Shown one piece after another: positions 58,292-64,000 of a stretch of DNA of 64,000 nt. The DNA comes from Rhabdophis nuchalis. Taxonomy: Eukaryota > Chordata > Lepidosauria > Squamata > Natricidae. Under the pieces are notes generated by a model that was not told where the DNA came from, did not search any database, and saw only the letters and a list, made by a program, of their open reading frames with translations. The position numbers and the translations under genes were made by a program. Location of the stretch: NCBI GenBank assembly GCA_039707465.1, contig CM077648.1, positions 26,477,119 through 26,541,118 of the forward strand. The letters run 5' to 3'. Position 1 is the stretch's first letter, and each line of letters begins with the position of its first letter.

Positions 58292-59220
58292 ATTTCTTTT
58301 TTTTTTTAAACCTTTTTAAATTTTATTTTAATTTCATACATATAATCACAAGTATGCCATTACATCTGAACAGAAATTATTTTGTATTGTCCATTATTGT
58401 ATCATTCCCTCGACCCAGAACAGCTATCATTTGCTCTTCTGCTTCCAATACACCATATTGTACCCTATTTCACAACCATCCTATCTTCTCTCCCTCTTTC
58501 CTCCTCCCTACCTCCTTTCTTCCCTCTGCCATCCCTCTCTTCTCTACTTCCTCTTCCTTCTCCTCTCTCCTCTTTCTTCTCCTTCTTTCTCTCCTACTTC
58601 TCTCCCTTCTAGTTTCCTATCTCCTCTCTTCCTTCTTGCCTCTACATTTCCTTTCCGGTCTCTCCAATCAATTTGCATGGTGTATTCCAGCATCTGAGCA
58701 CACTTCATTTAATATTTGCTGGTATTGATAATTACATTCCAATAAACATCTTTCATATTTATAATTTTACATACATCCTCTTTTTAGTGGTGTACGTATT
58801 TCAAAATTCCATTATTTGATCCCCCCCCCCCCCAAAAAAGCCTATTTTTTGGACAAAGTGTGAGCCAGATTCAAGTTTCCCACTAAAGTTATACTAATTT
58901 TACGTAGTTATATATCGTTAAGCATCACAATTCTTTAACTCTCTCATTAGAGCTTGAGTTAATTATTCTCCTTGGGCGTGTTTTTCCATCTAATACTTTT
59001 TCTATCTTTTAAGCTTTAATGATTCCCACATATTTCTCATAATCTCACATATTCCTTCCAGTTCCCAACATTCCATAATTCCCAATTAACGATTTGCAGC
59101 TTTCCCCCTTTAAATTTATATCTCAGTTCATTACAATGCAAAATCCACTATTTCTTCTTATATATCAGTTCTAGTCCAGTTTAGATGTTCCAGTTCCGCT
59201 ACAACACAAAAGAAAACTCC
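58292..59220 (-). mobile_element. Probable antisense L1-like 3' end
   Basis: Starts with a T run (a poly-A tail on the minus strand), then AT- and C-rich sequence and a strong pyrimidine block (58488-58660, mainly CTCTTCC words). Composition is like the 5898 insertion. The right limit and target duplication were not found. It lies in MCUB intron 5. Confidence 0.4.
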
Positions 59221-59547
59221 CCCTTTCTTCCACAGTTACAGAGGGACAAAGCCAAACACCCTGTGCAAACAACCCCTCCCTAGTAGTTCTCATTGTGCCA
59301 CGTTGCCTCAAAGACGGGTGTTTTAAGTTTCACTTTCTGTTTCGCACAGTTTCATTTTTAATGTGTGCCAGGGTGCTCATAATTAAAAAAAATGACGCTT
59401 ATCTATCTTACCTAATAGCTGCATTTTTCTAAATGACATCTACAGAGAATAGCATTATTCTAAAACGGCTTGGGAGTCTATCCAAGAGTATCTAGAAAAA
59501 ACCAAGTTGCATCACAGGTCAGGTTCTGAAGTGTCTTCCTTGCAAAT

Positions 59548-59992
59548 AGTATATTTTATATACCGCTCCTATCTCCATCAAGATGGACTCAGGGCAGTAT
59601 ACAGGAAATTAAAAATCACACCAACAAATAACAATAAATACGATGATAATATTAAAATGAATTAAATTAGGTAACCTGTGCTAAAAATATTTTCCATTAA
59701 TAAAATTATAAATCCAATTACTAATTGCTAAAATTATGTGGCATCTGAGCCCTAAGCTCTAAGCTAGACTGGCTTGATGGAACAAGTATGTCTTAAGTGA
59801 GCGGCGAAAGAGGGGAAGGTCCGTGATAGTGCGGAGTTCGGGGGGTAGGTCATTCCAGAGGGCTGGACCTGCTACAGAGAAGGCCCTTCCCCTGGGCACC
59901 GCCAATCGGCATTGACCGGCGGTTGGCACCCTGAGGAGGCCCTCCCTGTGGGAGCGGATCGGTCGTTGGGAGGTGTGTGGCAGGAGACGAAA
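59548..59992 (-). mobile_element. L2-type LINE fragment, antisense
   Basis: TATATACCGCTCC at the left is the reversed 3' end; the right part reads AGGCCCTTCCCCTGGGCACC and GAGGCCCTCCCTGTGGGAGC, the reverse of the ORF2 C-terminus (HREGLLR, RGRAFSVAGPALWND). It ends about 190 bp before MCUB exon 6. Confidence 0.82.
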
Positions 59993-60185
59993 TAGCAGTA
60001 GCTATTGGTATTAGAACTGAATTTCTATGTGAAGCTTTATGCTTAAGAAACCATTAGAATGTATTTGGATGAACTTCAAATTCCAGTTGGGAGTATCAGT
60101 TTGAATGCAGCAGTTCTAAATACTACATTTGAGAGGAGCATCATTGAACACTGTGGAATGTAACATAGCTTTTGTTTGTTCCTAG

Positions 60186-60389
60186 ATGAAGGCTAGAATT
60201 GCAGCAGATATTGATGGAAAGACTTCTCGCCTTCTATGGATTGGTTTAGCCTTAATGTCTACTCAGGGTGGAGCCCTGGCTTGGCTCACCTGGTGGGTCT
60301 ACTCATGGGACATTATGGAACCTGTTACTTACTTTATCACTTATGGAAGTGCCATGGCATTCTATGCGTACTTTGTACTTACTAAGCAG
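60186..60389 (+). CDS. MCUB: MCUB exon 6, transmembrane helices and DIME loop
   Basis: Acceptor TTGTTCCTAG, donor AAGCAG|GTAAGG; 68 codons, residues 222-289. TM1 spans about 236-256; the pore loop is [13 protein letters not shown] (255-267) with Asp263 and Glu266 of the DIME calcium filter; TM2 spans about 268-286. Trp254 and Val259 replace the MCU Arg252 and Glu257. In human work these two changes account for the low conductance of MCUB. The YGSAM start of TM2 resembles MCU rather than human MCUB. Confidence 0.96.
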
Positions 60390-60878
60390 GTAAGGAGCTT
60401 CTTAAGGCGATACATACAAACAAAAAATTGATTCCAACTGCTTGAAATTTGAAACATACATGCACAACACTTTGAGGTGTTATGCTAAGGATCCTTAACT
60501 TTTCCTTTGAGAGCAGCTGTAGGGTATTTGTTTCAAAAGTTCTGCAATTTGTTCAGAATTCAGTTGATCAGTAAAGACACCAATGCTTCAGGTTCTGCAA
60601 GCCTGAAACAAATCACCTGCTGTTTATTATAATGTAGCACCTAGCTAAAGTTTATGTATCTTGTGGATGTGGTGCAGGAAGGAGTGATTATCTTAGTCTC
60701 TTCCATTCTTCTTCTTTTTTAATTAACAGCCTTTTTAATAATACAAAGACATATCAGCCCTTATTAGATTATCTGGGAACACTAATTAAAGAAAGGTCCT
60801 GCTATCCCTGTTCCCATTTCCTTTCATGTAAAAATCGCTAGAAGAATTTCTTCTGTAGTAATCATATGAGGTGATGTC

Positions 60879-61151
60879 CAGGGGTGGGATTCTAGCGGTT
60901 CGGGTGAACTGGTAGCTCCGACGATCAGCTCGGCCCACCCGCCCGCCCTTGCGTTTTACTGACCTAGTATATCCTCCCAGCTGAGTCATGCGACAGAGCG
61001 GATTGGCGCACTTCAGCTTTTTTCCTCCCCAGCAGTAATGTGGAAGGTAAGTTTTCTCAAAACTCTGCACTTACACACTGCATATGTCAGATGCATGCTT
61101 GAAGCGCACGATTAGCGAACCGGTTGTTAAACTGGTAGGATCCCACCACTG
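60879..61151. mobile_element. hAT-type MITE, 273 bp
   Basis: CAGGGGTGGGATTCTAGCGG and ACTGGTAGGATCCCACCACTG (in parts) are inverted; flanks GTGATGTC (60871) and GTTATGTC (61152) agree at 7 of 8. A GAACCGGTT-type interior relates it to the 24223 element. In MCUB intron 6. Confidence 0.8.
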
Positions 61152-61870
61152 GTTATGTCAGCTTTATCATGTAGTTCAGACAGGAAACACAACCAGGTAA
61201 ATTAATTCTACTTTATTATAAAGCAATATTAATAGAATCTTGTAAACCTGAAAGTAAAATTTCATGGCTCCTTTACAACCTAATAAACTAGGGAGTGCGT
61301 CTTCTGAGCCTCTTGTAATGCACATTATAGAGCTGAGGGCTCTGCTGTCTCTTATCTGACCATTCCCCAGGCAGCTTCTCTTCGCTTTGTCTCCCAAGGT
61401 CTTTCACAAGTTGCCATTACATATTGCCATATCCTGAAAACATTGTTTTCTAGTATTATTCAAGATACTTTAATTGGAAATCTGTTATTTCTACAGAAAC
61501 CTGATCATGAAAATCAACCTTTAGTAAATCCTAAGAAATCCTTTCTAAAATTTTGAAGTGTTAGCATTTGAGATATAGTTGAAGTGGAATCCCACAAAAT
61601 AATGCTAGTTACAAAACACTTGGTGAAACCAAGCTTATAGCCTCGTTGAATGCAATTAGAATTTGGTTTATTACGTATCATGATTAAAACCTAGTTTAAT
61701 GAAATATACAGATCCCACTTAAGACCTCACGTGTTACATTTTAAATCAAGGACTGAGCTTGAAAGAGATTTTCCATGTGTGAGTCAGGAGAGATTTCCTG
61801 CATGGTTGATCCATATTCAGGGTCATCAAACTAATTTTTTCTTGGGGTTTTTTTCCTTGTCATTTTTAAG

Positions 61871-61987
61871 GATTATATTTACCCAGATGCTCGAGACAGG
61901 CAATTCCTTCACTATTTTCACCGGAAAGCTAAAAGCCAGAACTTCAATATGATTCTGTATAACAAGCTAAAAGAGGACCTGGAAGAG
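61871..61987 (+). CDS. MCUB: MCUB exon 7, C-terminal matrix helix
   Basis: Acceptor TCATTTTTAAG, donor GAAGAG|GTAATT; 39 codons, residues 290-328. It reads DYIYPDARDRQFLHYFHRKA then KSQNFNMILYNKLKEDLEE, the conserved matrix coiled coil after TM2. Human MCUB continues for about 25 more residues in one exon. None was found in 61988-64000, so the stop codon and 3' UTR are probably beyond the window. Confidence 0.94.
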
Positions 61988-62129
61988 GTAATTAATTGCA
62001 TAGATCTGTCTGTCTTCCTGATTTATATGACCTTCCCACCCAACTCTGGGATGCTTCACAACAATAGGAGAGTACATGAATTTGGATGCATAAGATCATG
62101 GAAGAGAGCTTCAGTAAGCAATACAATTA

Positions 62130-62385
62130 CAGTATTTTCAGAGTATAAGACGCACCCAGGTTTTGAAGAGGCAATTCTTTTTTTAAAAAAGTAGGTAGGT
62201 AGGTGAAGGGATAGAGTGAGAAATAGAGAGAGAGAGAAATGCAGTAGATAGGTAGGGAGAGAGAGAGTAGGTAGGAAGAGGGACAGACAGAAAAATAGAG
62301 TGAGAAATACAGTAGATGGGGGAGAGAGAGTGAGTAGGTAGGTGTGTGTGTGTATGTGTGTGTGTGGATAGATAGATAGATAGAT

Positions 62386-62464
<79 letters not shown>

Positions 62465-63129
62465 GATAGATAGATGAGGAGAAAGAGAGAGAAATACAGA
62501 GGGTAGGTAGGGAGAGAGAGAGAGAGGAGGGAGGGAGGGAGATGTTTCCAGGTGTATTTATCCATGTGCTGGAGAAGGAAATCGCTGACATCCTGTAGAA
62601 TCTAAAACTTTGTTTCTGTTGGGACAGCACTTGATCAATGTAATTCTCATCAATCCCTCTCATTAAACAGCTTTCCGAAAGGGTGAAAAAAGTTTTTGCA
62701 CTGCAAACCTCCCCAGAATGTCCCGGTTTTTGTGAAAACTGGCCCAATTTTCTTCAAATAAAAGGCATGAATAGCCGGGGGGGGGGGGCAGGCTTGCAGA
62801 GTGCTCCTGTGGGGGCAAAACGAGCAAAAAACAGGCCTTTTTGTTGTCAAAGAAATTGCATGCATAGCCTTATGGAGGCTTATAGAGTGCTGTTGGGGCC
62901 TGGGGGCAGGGGGGCAGAAAACGGCCCGTTTTAAGCTCAATTCTGTCCTCCCCAGCCCCCAGGAGCTGTCTGAAAGCCTCTATAAGGCTAGGCACGGCCA
63001 TTTTGGTGAAGGGGCCCATTTTCTGACTTCAGGAGGCCAAAAATGCTGCATTTGATGTATAAGATTCAGCCAGATTTTCAGCCTCTTTTTAGAGGAAAAA
63101 AGGTGCGGCTTATACTCTGAAAAATACGG
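62130..63129. mobile_element. CCGTATTT-ended TIR element, copy 2 (inverted)
   Basis: Left CAGTATTTTCAGAGTATAAG, right TTATACTCTGAAAAATACGG, TA on both sides (62128, 63130). The interior is the reverse of the 50996 copy: TATTTATCCATGTGCTGGAG and TGGGACAGCACTTGATCAAT. It carries GA-rich repeats and the GATA array. It begins 143 bp after MCUB exon 7. Confidence 0.85.
62367..62476. repeat. (GATA)n microsatellite, about 110 bp
   Basis: Some 26 GATA/TAGA units with a few GATGATA interruptions, preceded by a (GT)n run at 62342-62366. GATA arrays are the core of the Bkm satellite first described from a krait. Confidence 0.95.
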
Positions 63130-63131
63130 TA

Positions 63132-64000
63132 TTTGCAACCACCACTGGAAGTTTTATTCCCTTTTCTTGTGTACAGAAAGCAGTTTAATCTTCTGAAAAG
63201 TAAGTTTTTAAATGCATGTTCCCAGTCCCCCAGAAGAAAGAAAAGGAATCATGTTACATTGTGGGAATCCTTCCAGATCTTTCTGTTATAGCAGCTGCAA
63301 TTAGTGCATTGGGGATGAAAATTTGAAATCTTACAGATTATCTGCTTTGCTGCCTGCAAAAGCTAATAGGTTAGCTTTAGTAGATTGTAAACTGAACCTG
63401 CCAATTTACTCAAATCTTCCAGTTGATGAAGGATGGCTTGGAGAGAATCCAGTTACAACATTTGTTCACAAAAATCACAGTCACTAAGTCCAGAAATGGT
63501 AATCTAGACAAAGTGTTAAGTCTGTCTTCCACAGACTAATTCAGCTGCTAATAATTGCAGTCAAGGAACCTTTTTCAGGCAGAGAAAATGCTATCTCATG
63601 CCACATAGCACATTTACCCTGCACCAGGACCTTTGAAACACACTGCAAAATTATGGTCTAGATCCTGCAGCGGTAGTCTATAATCATGTATAACTAACGT
63701 TGAATAGTGCAAACCCAATTCAGCATTTGCAATTGATTACAATTCAATTAATTCTTTCCTATGTTTCTCCTTTAGTGAAGAATAGTTTATTGGATATGTA
63801 TTCTAGCTGAGTAGATCCAGCATCCATAGATGAAAAATAAAATGTATAGAAACGTTTATTTCAGGAACGTTTATTTCAACATTTATTTAGCTTGCTGCCT
63901 GCTAGCTAAATCAGTTTCCTAATTTTAAAATTAAGTGTAATTGAGTCATATTTTAAGATCTAAATTCGGGTTATTAAGTGCCTTGGTTAACAAAATACAT
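63132..64000. other. MCUB intron 7, no terminal exon found
   Basis: AT-rich. Frames after each AG in phase 0 were read for the MCUB C-terminus; none matched, so the last exon is probably downstream. Confidence 0.5.

Larger units (their letters stand above)
17661..61987 (+). other. MCUB: MCUB gene (exons 1-7; last exon not seen)
   Basis: MCUB is the inhibitory paralogue of MCU, the pore of the inner-membrane calcium uniporter; MCUB subunits lower calcium uptake when built into the channel. Seven exons (17661-17810, 49680-49755, 50728-50898, 56503-56607, 57474-57634, 60186-60389, 61871-61987) join in phase to 984 nt, 328 codons: mitochondrial presequence (1-~50), N-terminal beta-grasp domain (~75-165), coiled coil (~170-225), TM1-DIME-TM2 (~236-287) and matrix helix (290-328). 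The human protein has 336 residues and eight exons; the last one here probably lies beyond 64000. Trp254 and Val259 stand where MCU has Arg252 and Glu257, which marks MCUB rather than MCU. Intron 1 is 31.9 kb. Confidence 0.93.

Noticed and set aside
62127..62747. 206-codon reverse frame with Ile-Tyr-Leu-Ser repeats
   Set aside because: Translation of the GATA array and flanking simple repeats inside a transposon.
63422..63540. Frame after CTTCCAG (LMKDGLERIQLQHLFTK...) as the last MCUB exon
   Set aside because: Phase fits but the peptide does not resemble the MCUB or MCU C-terminus (short, ending near EKN/EKD).
63562..63608. Frame after ATTGCAG (SRNLFQAEKMLSHAT) as the last MCUB exon
   Set aside because: Right phase and about the right size, but no match to the conserved C-terminal helix; chance is likely.

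Overview
The window is vertebrate nuclear DNA. It has long introns, GT-AG splice sites, one CpG-rich promoter and dense transposon relics. The repeats point to a squamate reptile, most likely a snake: tRNA-derived SINEs resembling squamate ones, L2- and CR1-type LINEs, a SPIN-like hAT copy, many short TIR elements and a long GATA array. The species call is inference from repeats and from two protein-coding genes. No CRISPR, operon, rRNA or functional tRNA is present.

Two genes lie on the + strand. The 3' end of SEC24B (COPII cargo adaptor) fills 305-8114 as eight exons that join in frame and encode the last ~338 residues, ending at a TGA. Its 3' UTR may run to an AATAAA at 10097. After about 9.5 kb of repeat-rich intergenic DNA comes a CpG-rich promoter and then MCUB, the inhibitory paralogue of the mitochondrial calcium uniporter. 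Seven MCUB exons (17661-61987) join in frame to 328 codons. The last exon was not found and probably lies beyond 64000. Exon 2 is only 76 nt and was found by matching splice phase and protein pattern. The order SEC24B-MCUB matches human 4q25. The two genes do not share a pathway (ER export versus mitochondrial calcium uptake); their adjacency is ancestral synteny.

Repeats by region: 1-8 kb has a foldback element, a SPIN-like hAT split by a 2.7 kb L2-type LINE, and an antisense L1-like insertion with a 17-bp target duplication. 10-17 kb has hAT and TA-flanked TIR elements. 18.8-19.9 kb holds one hAT inside another. 20-49 kb is MCUB intron 1 (about 32 kb), with SINEs, a near-perfect 136-bp palindrome and many copies of one TA-flanked family. 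49-64 kb carries MCUB exons 2-7 interleaved with a MITE 57 bp from exon 2, two inverted copies of a CCGTATTT-ended element, CR1, L2 and SINE copies, and a 110-bp GATA array.

The best-supported new observations are the nested insertions with intact target duplications, a set of TIR families sharing a CCGTATTT-like terminus, and an uncharacterised retroelement-like unit at 28.65 kb. Nothing here demonstrates a new biological system. All calls come from reading the sequence; none was checked by alignment or transcript data.
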